64,000 bases of DNA from Cordia subcordata. Its lineage: Eukaryota; Streptophyta; Magnoliopsida; Boraginales; Cordiaceae. The position numbers and the translations under genes were made by a program. Positions 49,763 to 62,789 of this stretch are shown one piece after another (within the stretch, counting starts at the first letter, position 1; each line of letters begins with the position of its first letter). The notes below the pieces were generated by a model. It saw only the letters and a program-made list of their open reading frames with translations. It was not told the origin of the DNA and did no database searches. Location of the stretch: positions 8,786,501 to 8,850,500 of the forward strand of contig JAPTOF010000001.1 in assembly GCA_028554755.1 (NCBI GenBank), read 5' to 3'.

Positions 49763-50070
49763 ACTACTAAAAATTAGTGAATTTGAGACGGAAAATTGAC
49801 ACAAAATTTCTAATAAGTTAATACATATTTGAGACAAGAATTTGAAATGGAAAATTTTCTGTTTCAAAATTTGAGACGAGGGTTTTTGGGACAAAAAGTT
49901 TCAGTCTAAAATCCAAAATTTGAGACGAGAATTTTTTAAGTTTGAACTTGAAATTTTTTGTCTTAGTTTTTGGGACAAAAAATTTCTATCTCAAATCCAA
50001 AATTCGATACGAGAATCTTTTAAGCTTGAACAAATTTTTTTCGTCCCAAATCCAAAATTTTTTTGTAATG
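49763..50070 (+). mobile_element. Truncated CACTA transposon end
   Basis: CACTACTAAAAATTAGTG (from 49764) matches the CACTA terminus. It is followed by at least four subterminal copies of TTTGAGACG(A/G) and repeated GGGACAAAAA(G/A)TTTC blocks, the layout of CACTA ends. I find no partner end or transposase, so it is a fragment or has lost its other half. Confidence 0.6.
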
Positions 50071-50612
50071 AATAAATCTATTGCAACTTCTAAGAGTTGA
50101 TCTCTGAACCTCTCTTCTATTTCTTTTGTCACTTAAAGTTTGGCAAGAACGTGCATCTATAACTTGTCCTGCTCATCTTACCCAACCGTTAATCATAAAG
50201 CTCTCCAATGTTGTCAATCTTTTTGAAATTAGGTTTAATATTCTTAAAAATTTTAAATTAGTCCGTTACATCTCACAAAATTATAAATTATTTGAATGAG
50301 TTTATGAAATATCAAACATTAATATTTAATATTTTTGGAACACTAAGGACTAATTTAAATTTAAATAAGTTTACAATTATTAAGAACAACTATGATTTTT
50401 TTAAAAAAAAATAATGAGGAATAAACAGTATTTTGGATATTTGACATAATTAACCGTTTTTCAAACCATAATATCACTTTTATAGCCAACACATAAAAAC
50501 GTAAATAGAAAGCTTTTCACCACCATATTTCTAGATTAAATTTCAAATTAACTTACAAGCTCCTCGTGTGATCACCTCCCGTCCCCTTCAAGGTGTTTTC
50601 TTTTTCTTTATA

Positions 50613-50645
50613 CTAGTAAATTAACGCCGTGCAAGACTCGGCTAT
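50613..50645 (-). mobile_element. Helitron-like 3' end, minus strand
   Basis: The minus strand reads CCGAGTCTTGCACGG, a small hairpin, then a short spacer and TTTACTAG with a following T. This fits a Helitron 3' terminus. The 5' end was not identified, so the element's extent is unknown. Confidence 0.45.
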
Positions 50646-53019
50646 ATTGCCCAATATTATTATAATATATATTTAAATTATATAATAAATAATTATAAAA
50701 AAATTCAGTAATCTTGCAAGGAGTCAAATAAGTTATACTTATATTTACACATCTCGTTGTAAAAATTGAAATCGAGAAAGGTGTTAATTTTATGTCTTGC
50801 TATTTTGACAAATTTGAGATAAGATGTATTACAGGATGGGAAAAAAATTGAAAATATAATAAAAGGGAGTTGGGTGAATATGAGGGTGGGCATATATGCT
50901 TTTCTTTTCTTTTTTTTTTTTTAGATTTTACTTGATCAAATTGAATTAAAATTTCATATGTAAAATTTATATAAAAATGAAATTGAAAAATTGATTTTTT
51001 ATTTTTATTTTTTTGTTCTCATAAGTAATTTAATATAATTTGAGATGATTTTACAATTATTTAAACTCAAATATCATTATTTTAATGAACTTAAACTTTT
51101 TATATTTAATTTTCTTCAACTTTTCATATCTTTTTATATTTAATCTCAATTACCACAATGGGATTGAGAAAAAAACAAAAACACATAAGAAAAAAGATAA
51201 TGAAAAACTTGAAGACCAAAAACATGGGTATTTAAATTATGATTGAGTTTTATAATTTTTATTACCTAATTGGATAGTTTAATTTTGTTTTTGAAGTTTA
51301 AAATTCTAAACTAGAAAATTCAAAAACACAAATTAATTTTCACTGTTATATGAAAGCCAAATTCTGCTTTTAAACTTAGTTTAAATTACCACAATATGAT
51401 TTAATAAACCTATGTATTTTTTTAATCTAGTCTAAATTAGCAAACCTGAAACCCAAATGTCCAAAAAAATTAAGTTTTGTGATTTTAAATGTTTAGCTTA
51501 TTAGTTTTTAGCTCTAAAAATCAAATATTTCAACTTAACAATTCAATCAAATTCCCATGTCTAACCCCAATTGAATGATATTTTTTATAGTTTTTTTGAC
51601 TTGGAATGGAAAAAAATAAAAATCTAAAAGCGAAAAGTGTTTAGTAGAAATAAAAAAGAGAGTGCACATTATTTTAATTGAGAAAGAAAGTGAAAAAAAA
51701 AGATAAAATAGATAAGATTATCTAATCGAAAAGTTTCTTTGATTTTAATAATAAAAATTTAAATATTTGAATTCAAAAATTCAAACTAATTCTTTTAACT
51801 CGATATAAGTTTTATGACTTTTAATACCCAATCATTTTTTTATCGCAAAACTCAAAATATTAAAAATTTAAACTAATATCTATCCCAGATAAAAGTTAAA
51901 ATACGTGATTAAGGAAAAAAAATAAGAAAAGAAAGAAGAAATCATTTTTCTAGGGAAGGAAAAAAAAAAGGAGTGAATATAAAATTATAATTGTGTCATG
52001 ATAAATATAAAAATTACAAACTAGCCATTACAAATATTTTACAAATTTTCATTAATAATCATGCCATTTTTTAAAATTTATTAAAACATTGCCACTTTTT
52101 TTAGTACTATTCATTCATGGGGAAGATCCATGAATGAATAGTGTTCAAAAAAATGAATCATTTTATATACGTATGTATATATATACATACACTCTGTTGT
52201 TATGACTGTAATAATGAAACCAATTGAGTTTCTAGAAAATCATGGAGTGTTTTTTTTTTTTTTGGTCAACAGAAGATTCATAAATCTGCTAACATCAATA
52301 CTACAAACCAAATTCGCCTGATACTTGTCGAGTTAAGATCCTGTTTGAGTAGAAAAAACAAGGGGAGCAGGGATACTGGATACTCAGTTTGAAGATAAGC
52401 AATTCCTAATTCTTTTCTTGGCTACCCAATGACAACGCCAATTGACAGTCCTATATATGCAATGAAAATTAAACAAAGAATTTTAATCAGAAATTTTTCG
52501 GTTATCTCCCACAATCGGTCGCATTTTCCGCCACGGAGTGAAGATGTTATACTGCGATGCAGCTGCATGCATGCGCAAAGTAGCATAAATATTCACTCTA
52601 ATGGCTTCCAAGATAAGAAAAGGGACGTCATCCCGAAAGGGGATATTTCAAAAAATATTAGAAACATAAATATTAGATTCTTTAAGCAAGGAAGTGGATG
52701 AAGCCCATCTGGCATTGTTTCTTTTTCAAATAAAAAATTTAGCCCTTTTTAATGAAAAAAATAACTTTTTTAGTAATATCTTTTGCAGAAGTTAAAAGTT
52801 TGAAATCTAAAAAAAATATCTATAATACTAATAAAATAAGAAGATCCAGCTCTATACACTTCCCGCCTAAAGGTCTTTTCGCCACGTATCAGTTTACTGT
52901 TTTATTCGGCAATACAATACTTATTATATGTTTTGCATTGTGTTTAAAATAAAATAAAATAAAAATTGAGGCATGGCGGCTGCCACCATGCGCTGCCACC
53001 CTTAGTCCATGGAAATTTT
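50646..53019. other. AT-rich non-coding stretch
   Basis: No gene I can support. It holds a perfect 15-bp hairpin (52106-52142) and a possible Helitron 5' end, TCTATAATACTAATAAAATA (about 52818). The frame at 52429-52701 has an ATG but no recognised domain. Confidence 0.4.
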
Positions 53020-53385
53020 TTGTTTTTATCCTGATTTTGAAAATTTATGGTAAAATTATCCTATTTTTGAAAAAATTTTCATAAATGTCCTTTTTACCGT
53101 CTGACATATTGTCAACAAGAATCTCAAAGAACAGTAAATGACTTACCGAAACAGTAAGCCAATTACTGAAAGTTTTGCTTTGAACAGTAAGTCATCTATC
53201 GAAAGCTGCTGTTACTGCGAAAGATGGAACGGTAAGTGACCAACCAAAACGGTGGTGACCTACCAAAAGCTAACGTAGTTTTTCGGTATGTCACCTACCG
53301 TTTTGGTATGTGGCCCACCAACACGGTGTTTCGCTTACCGATCTGAAATAGCTTAAACCCCTATATAATCCCCCGCCTACTTCAT

Positions 53386-53987
53386 AGTGATGTCAATGGG
53401 GCGGGGTTCACAAACCCTTATTCCGCACCTGGTATTTTTCTACTTGCCCCTATCCCGCCCTTATACGTGTACCGGAGTTTTCTCCGGACTACCATCTCGG
53501 CCCCTAACGGTGTTTTTTACACCACGCCCCTACCTACGGGGCACCTGTCAACAAAAGTCAAAGGGGTGGTAGCATCGGGACAAAACACCTACTTGTTAAA
53601 CTCCTACCTGTCAAGTGAAATCCCTACTTTTTAATTAGATAAAAATAAATAAAAAATAACATAAATCATGCACCAGACCTTAACACATCAAATTCAAACT
53701 CTAATACTTAAAATTTAACATAATTTTACAATAATAACATATTAAATCCAAACTTATTTCAAATCATAATTATTAAACATAACATATAGTATACATACAT
53801 ACATATATATATATGTCTGTATATGTATATATATATATATATATATATCGGTGCAGGGCGGGGCGGGATCACCCAACCCCAACCCTGCCCCGCCCCGGCA
53901 CCGTTGCACAAAGAAAAAACCCCGCCCCTACCCCGCCGGTGCCCTTACGAGGCGGGGCGGGCCGAGATACCATTGACATCCCTACTC
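53386..53987. mobile_element. GC-rich-ended MITE inserted in the MULE promoter
   Basis: The left end AGTGATGTCAATGGGGCGGGG and the right end, which reads AGGGATGTCAATGG on the reverse strand, are inverted repeats. The element has GC-rich ends (CGGGGC runs) around an AT-rich core with a TA microsatellite (about 53803-53848). CCTACT lies on both sides, and comparison with the second promoter copy shows the insertion point. Similar GATGTCAATGGGGCGGGG-ended repeats are common in plant genomes. Confidence 0.7.
53803..53848. repeat. TA microsatellite
   Basis: (TA)n, interrupted once, inside the GC-ended MITE. Confidence 0.9.
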
Positions 53988-54185
53988 CTTCATTCTTGAA
54001 AGGCCTAAAATCCATCCAATTCTCTTCTACCAACACGATGTTTCACTTACCGATCCGAAATGGCTTAAACCCCTATATAATTCCCCCATTCCTTCATTCT
54101 CAAAAGGCCCAAAATCTCTCCAATTCTCTTTTACACGTACATACTCCAATACAATTTTCCAATGTTTTTAACTAGTCAAAAAATA

Positions 54186-56395
54186 TGAATACAGTTACTA
54201 TTCTTTTATATTACAGCAGGCAAAAAATTCCGATGTAGGGTTTGATATCGCGATGACTGTGGAAAATTTTGCCACACTAAATATGTCATTACATGGAACA
54301 TTTGACATAGAAGGGCCATCTCATGGCGTGAGGCTGGACTTGAACATGGACACATTTCAGTTTGAACCCAACGAAGAAGATGAGAATGTCTTTGAACGAG
54401 AATGATGCCTGGTATGCTGATGATGATGTCTTGGATTGGAATTCAAACCCTGGGAATGTAACTGCTAAAAGTGAGGGGTCATCTAGTGGTGCGAGATCTA
54501 GTGGTGGTACGGTACCGATGTCTCGGGTATTTGAAACTACAAAGTTCCATATTGTTAGTCAAGAATATTATATGGGTAGCATGGATAAGCACAAAACGCA
54601 CTTATTTTGGGACAAAAATAAGAAGGAATTGGCCAAAGGAATGATTTTCCCTTCTAAGAAAGACGTAATTTGGGTCATTCAGATGTACTCGAGAAAGGTA
54701 CAATGTGAATACAAAGTCAGGAAGTCTGAATCAGATTTAAGACTTGTTTGTTGCATTAGTGCTTCAAACCCTAGAAATCTATGTAGGTGGGAATTATGGG
54801 CAATTCGAAAATACACGCACTGCCAGTTTGAAATAACAAAGTATTAGGGCGTGCATAATTGCTTTGGTGATAAAAGAAGGGCCGACCATAAAATGTTACC
54901 GCTGCGTTAGTCGAATATTCGGTTATGCATTTCGTAAAAGATAAGCCTAATTTTGATGTGGGTTTTGTACGAGTGCACCTTAAGGACACCTTTCATGTGG
55001 ATATTTCATACGGGAAGGCATGACGTGGCCAAAATAAGGCCATCGAAATGGTGTATGGCCATTGGGGCGAGTCGTACCAATTACTTCCACAGTTTTTTAG
55101 AGCTGTCAAGGGAACAAATCCGGGGACAGTTGTAACATACAAGTTCTTCTAAGGGTCGATGTAAAGAAACAAAATTTTCGATTATGTGTTTTGGGCATTT
55201 GCACCGTGCATTACAGCGTGGAAGCATTGTCATCCAGTGCTCTCTTTTGATGGTACCCATCTGCTTGGTCAATATAACGGGCATCTTCTAACAGCATTAA
55301 CAGCTGATGCGAATGGACAGATCTTACAGCTAGCTTTTGCAATTATCGATGCAGAGACAACTAATAGCTAGCCATGGTTCCTTCAACACGTCTGGATACA
55401 TTTTCTTCAGGATATGGATAAGATTTGTAGTATTTAATGGACATGCAGGAATTTTTACTGCCGTGGATCATATCTCATCTGATGGGCAATTATGGGTGAA
55501 GCGTCGAATATGCTTGAGGTACCTTAAAAGCAATGTCACGAAATAGTTCTAGAACCAGTATATAAAGGACTGATACTGGAGAGCTGACAAGGAAAATCAA
55601 TTCTGCAAACATGTAAAAGTACTATAGAAAATTTTACAAGTTGACCCAACACCAAGAGGAGCTAGTAAACGGGCATATGACTATCTCACAAACATAAACC
55701 AAGAGATGTGGACGTTGTGTGTTGTTGGAGGTTATTGGTGGGGTATGCTGACGACGAACACTGTGGAGTGTTTCAATGGTGTTTTTGTTGAAGCGAGGTA
55801 TTTGCCCATCGTAGCGGCACGCTTTACGAAGTATGCCGAATACTTCTACAATCTGTCTATACATGCGAAGCACTTAGCAGGACAAGAATTTGTCATCCCA
55901 ATTAGAGTGAGAGAATCGTTTGACAAGTGGGAGACAAAGGTAGGTACAACATAGGTAGGTCGGTTGCCCAAATTGTACACTGATAGACATCCTATACAAG
56001 TGGTTAGATTTTATGAGAAGACATGTACTTGCGGTAAGTGGACAGCTTATCATTTGTCATGTTTGCATGCCCAGGCATTAGCACGCTATTTGAATGTAAT
56101 ATCATTAAACCTGTTCCCGATTGAATATAAGGTTAAAGCATGCAAGGCTACATATTCCATCCCATTTCAACCATTAAAACACATTGATTATTGGCCAAAG
56201 GCACTTGTATGGCAGTTGCAACCTAATCCAGGACAGTTGCGACAGAGAAAGAGAGAACCCGCAGGAGGTAGACGCATCCCTAATAAGATGGATCATTCAA
56301 ACCAAGTTGCTTAACAAAGGTGTTCAAATTGCAGTCAACAAGGTCACAATGTCGCCAGGTGCCCCCAAAATCAAACAAACATCACACCATAACAG
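54186..56395 (+). pseudogene. MURA-type transposase of MULE 1, with stops and frameshifts
   Basis: The plus strand first gives an N-terminal piece from 54186 (MNTVTILLYYSRQKI, then stops). A frame at 54362-54847 follows with the MuDR DNA-binding domain pattern (KGMIFPSKKDVIWVIQMYS, CRWELWAIRK). The DDE core starts at about 55186 with LSFDGTHLLGQYNGHLLTA and LAFAIIDAET. A SWIM zinc finger, CTCGKWTAYHLSCLHA, lies at about 56024-56070. A CCHC knuckle, CSNCSQQGHNVARC, lies at 56321-56362 and the end is TAA at about 56393. More than five stops and frame changes lie between these parts, so no active protein is made. Domain order is that of autonomous plant Mutator transposases. Confidence 0.88.
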
Positions 56396-56689
56396 TTGTG
56401 ATAAAGTTTGGATCCTTGTTATAATGTTTGATATATATGTAGCATAGTTATTGCATATGTGTAATGTTTAATATATTGAATTGCTGTAATGTTTAATGTA
56501 TTAAATTGCTGTAATGTTTGATGTATCCAACTGCTATAATGTTGATGCATTAGCAGTTATGAATTTTCTTATGTGTTTAATGTTAAACTTATTTGATAGC
56601 CTATTCCTTATATATAAAAAAAGTTTAGCTTCATTAAAGTGAACTAAGTTCTCCTAATGTAATGCAATCTAATGATAAACGTAAAGAAG

Positions 56690-57330
56690 TAATGAGGGCG
56701 TGGCCAATATGTCGTCATGGCACATCTGCTTCCACGAGTGCTGCATCTGGGTTACCACATAATCCATCTCCGGCCTGAAATGCTCCTGCGCCAACGTACC
56801 CTGGGTGTACTGATAGGATGAGTGACACAAATGGTATACGCATGTCCCGTCATTGCAGCCTACACAACATATATAGTCAAAAGTTAGAATTCATATTACA
56901 AACCAAATAGATACACGAAGTATCTATAACCAATTTGTTAAACTTACCATGAAATGCTAGTCCTGTGTTATGCCCAGATAGCCCCCACGATGAGGAACCC
57001 AAGACGCATTGCCAATCCGAATGATGGAATGTCGTCGGTACCAATGCATGTACTGCTACAGATGCATTAGATCTGGCCTATTCTCGATGACACTGTTTAT
57101 GGTAGCTGCTTATGCATTGCCCCATCACGTAGCCAACCGATCCAAGTCTGGTTGCTTTATCAACTTCTTCCCTTTCAAATGTTTCTGGGATACGAGTGGT
57201 TCAGGTGCATCTGGGATTGGTTGACGCACTCCAAGCTGTTGCATCACACGGTCAGGTCGATGCCATTCAACTATTCCGTCACATATTAGGGGTACCTTGG
57301 TCTTCCACCATTCTAACCCCTCTGTACAGG
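56690..57330 (-). pseudogene. Plant mobile domain (PMD) relic, convergent to the transposase
   Basis: The minus strand at about 57315-57190 reads WWKTKVPLIC, IVEWHRPDRVMQQLGVRQPI and PDAPEPL without a break. This is the hallmark core of the plant mobile domain, also annotated as 'serine/threonine phosphatase 7 long form homolog' or MAIN-like. A following piece near 57110-57020 (NRPDLMHL, YMHWYRR) continues the domain but contains stops. Host MAIN/MAIL1 proteins act in genome stability and silencing; many PMD copies are carried by transposons. This one starts truncated and is broken. Confidence 0.75.
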
Positions 57331-58508
57331 AATCTGATAACTTATTTTGATTTGTTCACAAGAATTTTTTTATGCATATCTATTTCTTTTTTTTTTTTTG
57401 TACCATGACTCCAAAATTTGAATATGATATTTAAGTAATATTTTAGAAGTTATTTTAATGTAAACAATTCAATAATAAAAAAATTAGATGATAATTGTCA
57501 CATATCATTTTCCTATCAAGATTTTAAAGGATGTTTAATAAAGGCAAAATTTCAGTGGATTAGTAGCGAACTCTAGCTATTTATGATTTATAAGAATGTG
57601 GATACATAATGTTTCATTGAGATGCTTTTTAATACCAATGAAATTGATAATTATCCAATATTATATTGTGCATATTAATTTTTGTGGCACCTCTTCAATG
57701 TAACTAGAAAATAAAACTATAAAATGTTCTCTTATTATTATGTTTAATTTATATATTAAGGAACGATAGTCGTTTAAACTAATATACATTACTTGTAAAC
57801 TTTAAATGATGTGTTTTTTAATATTTTGAATTTATCACCATTTCATGTATGAATTATGTTATATACGTTTGGATTACTTTTAAACTAATATTTCTTTTAA
57901 ATTTTTAAATATTTCTAAATCCATGCTAATTCCTTTTCATTCTTCGAGTCTTAAAAACTGAATTAGAGTTGGAGATGAAATAAAAAGGGTAACTCATACC
58001 AATTGTCTCTTATTTTTGTCACATGTAACAATCATATCTTATATTCTTTTTTTTTGACAATCCTACCCTCTACTCAATATTTTTAGGCAATTCTACCACT
58101 ATGAAGTCCAACACAAACCTTTATTGCTAAAAGTTTTACAATATAAGAACTAAAATCTTATAATTGAGTCAAACGGAGTTTAAAGGCGGCACATTTAGCT
58201 TTTAGGGTGTTATGATAATTGTTTAAGTAGTTGATAGTTATTTAGATAGCTCATAGCTATTTAATTAACTATTAACAAATAGCTGTTTAACTAATTGATT
58301 AAACAAAATGTATTTGGTTGGATTAGCTATTGGGTTAGCTAATGAGGGTTGTTTTAATAAAATTGTGGAAAAGATAATTGATTAAGGCCCTGTTCGGCAA
58401 CCGTAGCATTTAAGATAGTGTTTATAAAAAGTTAATATTGTTAGCATTTTAGGATACCGTTTAGTATTTCTCTCTTTTATTTTTTTTAAGATACTACCTT
58501 TTCTCTAA
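57331..58508. other. AT-rich spacer
   Basis: No gene. A cluster of TAGCTATT(T/G) and related motifs lies at about 58200-58340, perhaps another decayed MITE. Confidence 0.4.
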
Positions 58509-59287
58509 GGTTACGATTGGTATGCAGGAATGACCTGGAATGAAATCGTCATTCCAACTTCTCAATTCCTTTCTTTTGTTTAGTGGAACTAATTAAAGTC
58601 GGTAACTCCATTCCCATGGAATGACTTTTCTAGGAAAAAGTAGGAAAACCCATTCTTTAGTGAAACCCAATGGATGAGTATTTCAACTTAAGTTGGAATC
58701 ATAAAAAATAAAAGAAAATCAAAAAAATAATTTATTATTCTCTATTAAATCTTCAATTGTTATTAAACAAATAAAAAATTAAAATTAAAAATTTAAATTT
58801 AAAATTTAAAAATAAAAAAGTAAAAAGTTAAAAAATTAAAATAACACATGTTTTTTTTTTCATTTTTAACTCTTTTTCACCCAAAAAATAGGTGTAATTT
58901 TATGGGATGAATAACTTCTCTCCCAATTATGTTAGAAAAATAAATAAATTGAAATATGGTCATAAAATAAAAAAATTGATTGAACAAATAATGCTATGTT
59001 TTATCGTCGATCAAAAGACATAATTGTCATGTATAAGTCTAAATTTATGCCAAATTAAAGAATAAATGCATTTTGGTTAATTGAATTGATTTTTATTCTG
59101 TTTTAATTTTGTTTTGAAATAATTTTATCGAATATATCAAATAAGATATTTATTTCATTCTAACTTTTTTATAGTTTTAACCAAACATAAGAAAAAGAAA
59201 AAGTATTCCATGGCCATTCTGCCTTGAATTTTTTTCTGTCTTGAATGATCATTTCTTTTCAAACCATTCAATTATACCAAACGGACC
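58509..59287. mobile_element. MITE-like element, about 780 bp
   Basis: The left end GGTTACGATTGGTATGCAGGAATGA and the right end, reading GGTCCGTTTGGTATAATTGAATGG on the reverse strand, are imperfect inverted repeats. Both ends also carry CATTCC/GGAATG clusters. The interior is AT-rich with no frame. Target duplication unclear. Confidence 0.6.
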
Positions 59288-60859
59288 ATAATATCCTTTT
59301 GGCAATTCTCTCCTTTATCCAATCTTTCTCTACATTTTTATATTTCATTTCACATATATAAATACAAATATATAAAATTTATTTTAAAATTTTATTCACA
59401 TCAAAATATATTGAAAAAGTGTAGTTCTTATTTTATTCGTTTATTTATTATTTTTCTTTGAAAATATAAATTTTCAATCAATTAAAAATACATCTATAAT
59501 TAAAAAATATTTGTTTATAACATTAATAAGATTCCAATATTTGCAATAGCCTACTACGTTAATTTCTTCGACAATGAAAATAATTACATGCTACATTAAA
59601 ATAAAAATCTTTCATTAATTTATGCCAAAAATATAAAATTTTGCTTCATATTTAATTATTTAAGATATAATCTTTCTAATGTAACTTATAATATTGTAAT
59701 TTATAATAATCAACTATGTTATAATATTATAATTTATAATAATCAACTACGTTATAATATTATAATTATTTATAATAATCTACTAAGTTATAATAATAAT
59801 AATAAAGCAAACATGATTAATTTATGTCTAGAATCTTACTTTTATTTCATAGTCATTTTACTGAACAATGTTATTATGATTTGGAAAAAAGAAAAGAAAA
59901 AATTGATAAGGGGTATGTAAAAGAAAATGGGAAGCTTTAGCTTATTATAATAGTTATTTGTCTGATTAGTGTTTTAGTATTATTTTTTAATCACAGTCTT
60001 AATGCCTTATCCTATTTTTTTTTTCATGTCTTATATTTTTTTCTCTTTCTTACATTTTTTTTAATCATATACTTTATACTTCTTTTTCTACCTTATCCAA
60101 ATATGTTTTTTTCTTTATTGTATGTCTTTTTCAAAGAAAAAGTACTTTTAGCCACCTTTTGTTCTCCATCTCATTAATGTATCAAAGACTTTGTCTTTAA
60201 AAAAAAAAACCTCTATATTGCCTCTTACACGAATGGATAAAAAATGGTTATGAAATATTTTTATTTGAATCTCTATCTAAACACCCATTTTTTTAAAAAA
60301 TAATCACATATAAAATTTTATTGTAATAAAATAACTTTGTAACAATCATAAAATAAATAATTTGTTATAATTATATTACTTTATAAACTTAAATTACAAT
60401 TCTAATATTATTATAATATAAAAGCATAATAATACATCATAGATATGATTGTTTGAATTTACTTCTATTTGACAAGCAATTTTAGAGGAAAGTTTATTAG
60501 GATTTTATGGAGTCAAATTTTGGAAGGATAAAAGGCAAATATTTAAAAAAAAAAGTGAAAAATAAATGTTAGCTAATATTTGACGAAAAAAGTGGGGGAG
60601 ACAGTTGTCGGGTCGGGGGGGGGGGAGGGGGGAGAGGATAAAGTAGTGTGAGTTCAAGACAAATAAATAAGGAAAGATAAACAATTGCAATGATAAGAGA
60701 GAAAAAAAGTTGTAATGAGGAGAAAGAATGTTGTTATAACGATGAGAAAGAATGTAAATAAATAACTATTTTTAATTGAAATTTAGGGTAAAAAAGTTTT
60801 TTTATTTATTTCAAAAGCATTTTGACATTTTTGACTAACGTACTTTTTGACTGTTGAAC
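59288..60859. other. AT-rich spacer with tandem repeats and a G-run
   Basis: No gene. A repeat of about 36 bp (TTATAATAATCAACTA(T/C)GTTATAATATTATAA) occurs about three times at 59694-59793. A poly-G stretch lies at about 60614-60634. Confidence 0.5.
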
Positions 60860-61829
60860 ATAATTTGTATGTAAAATTGTAGAATCTTGGTTTGCATGTC
60901 AATCGACATTTAGTGCTTTCCAGAAACTAGAACTTGTCTTTAAGTTCTGCGTGTCGTATGAGAATATCAAGACAAAAGATTCGTTGGATCATTGGCATAC
61001 AGAAGACAACAAAAGTATTGTAGAAATTTAATATTAATTATACCGTGGATTAATTGCGTAGCCTTATTCGTAACATGCCCTTAGAAAAACCAAATTGCTT
61101 ATTTTAAAAAGTCAACTAGTTAAAGAGAATCACTAATTAAAATCAGAGAAAGTGACAAAGGATTAATTTGCTTGAACTCTCAATCAGTAAGGAATATTCC
61201 ATTACAGGGTTAATGTGCTTGAACTCGCGATACAACCAGAACATGTATTTTCCCATTTTTGCGCTAAGAATTTTATTTTAGATAAAATTATATAAGATTT
61301 ATTTCGATAACAAAATTTGGTGATACATCACATTCACTATGTTAGTGAAGGGTTGGAGACCATATTCGTGATTGAAAGATATAGATTCTAATTTAAACCT
61401 TCAAAAGCGAAAAGTTATTAACTAACCACTCTATTTACATTATAGTTAATGTTTCGTTTTATTTATCATCTTTGATCTTTTTGAAATTAACTATCTTTTC
61501 TTTAAAGTAAGACAATCAGTCCTTTTTTTGAGATGTCATTAATTCCCAAATAAAAAAATTATCAAAAAACCGACAATTTAGACATGTCAAAAAAAAAAAA
61601 TTGAGTATACAATTTTTTTTCCATTTTAAACTTACTTGACCCAGCCAACCATGTGTCTCCAAATTATTAATCCATGTATATGTGACACATGTTTAAATAG
61701 TTAATCCTTTTCATGATTTTTGCATAACACCTAATAACATCACAAATTGTAGCATCACAAATTACAAAAATAAAGAATTGATTTGTCATTTTCCCATAGT
61801 GATATATTTTTTTGTTGAGAGATGTCATG

Positions 61830-61840
61830 TAGCAGCTGAG
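61830..61840 (+). other. Left target-site duplication of MULE 2
   Basis: TAGCAGCTGAG, identical to 63611-63621. Confidence 0.92.
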
Positions 61841-62560
61841 GGATTTTTTTTTTCTTGATCCAATTTTTGATATTTCATGCAAAATTGACCCCATTTTGGA
61901 TAGGATTCAAATATAACCCAATCTCGTTTCCAAAATGCGTCTGGCGCACTCAGGAAATATGGTATGCACTCCCAAAACGCATCCTAGCAAAGATAATTCA
62001 AAATAATTCAAAAAAATTTAAATTGGCCGTGTTCCCAAAACGCGGACCGCTCTCCCAAAACGTTGTTGCAAATGCAGCGCACTCCAGGAACGCGGTCCAC
62101 GCTCTAGGAAAGAGGCCGCATTCCATAAATTAGCCAACCCAGGCTTTTCCTCTCCCATTCCCCATTTCATTTTCCAAAATTTTCCCCTACTCCCACTCAG
62201 ATTTTCTTATTTATCAGCCTCACTTCTAATGATTTAGTCTCTATCTTGTAAGTTAATTATTTTATGTTATATTTTATAATTATATTTTATGTTTTAAGTT
62301 ATATAATTTGTTGTTAGTTTGTTTAATTTTGTGTGGTAGTTTAAGGTAATTTTATTTTGAGTGATGATGTTGATTTGTTATTCTGTAATTTAATTATTGT
62401 TAGTTTAGGAAGTTATTAGTTTAAGAAGTTAGCAATTTAATAAATTAGGGATTTAAATTTTATAAGAAAGTTAAGTTAGTTAATTGTAGAAAATTTGGTA
62501 TTTAGCAATTTAAAAAAATTAAGTTAGTTAGTAATTTGTAGTTTAGGGTTTATGATTTTT

Positions 62561-62630
62561 GTATTATTGTTATTATTATTATTATTGTTGTTGTTGTTGT
62601 TGTTGTTGTTATTGTTGTTATTATTATTAT
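62561..62630. repeat. TTG/TTA trinucleotide array
   Basis: An array of about 23 trinucleotides, TTA then TTG then mixed, in the interior of MULE 2. Confidence 0.9.
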
Positions 62631-62789
62631 GTTTTAAGTTATATAATTTGTTATTAGATTGTTTATTATTAGTTGTTGAAAGGTGGATATTAAGAAAATT
62701 TGGTAATTTAATATTTTTATAATTTAATAATCTAGTAATTTATTAACTTAGGGATTTAAATTTTATAAGAAAGTTAAGTTAATTAATTG

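Larger units (their letters stand above)
53320..54125 (+). repeat. Tandemly duplicated MULE 1 promoter segment
   Basis: A segment of about 130 bp beginning CCAACACGGTGTTTCGCTTA with the box AACCCCTATATAAT occurs at about 53320-53387 (continuing at 53988-54030) and again at about 54030-54125. The first copy is split by the GC-rich insertion at 53386-53987. Each copy has its own CTATATAAT TATA-type box. Confidence 0.75.
53020..57330 (+). mobile_element. Decayed autonomous Mutator-like element (MULE 1) region
   Basis: This region groups an upstream segment with a duplicated promoter, a broken MURA-type transposase on the plus strand (54186-56395), and a plant-mobile-domain relic on the minus strand (56690-57330). 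I could not identify terminal inverted repeats or a target duplication, so the outer limits are approximate. The grouping of the PMD relic with the transposase is inference. Confidence 0.6.

Noticed and set aside
52429..52701. ATG-started frame of 90 codons
   Set aside because: No domain, no splice partner and ordinary composition; similar frames arise by chance in this window.
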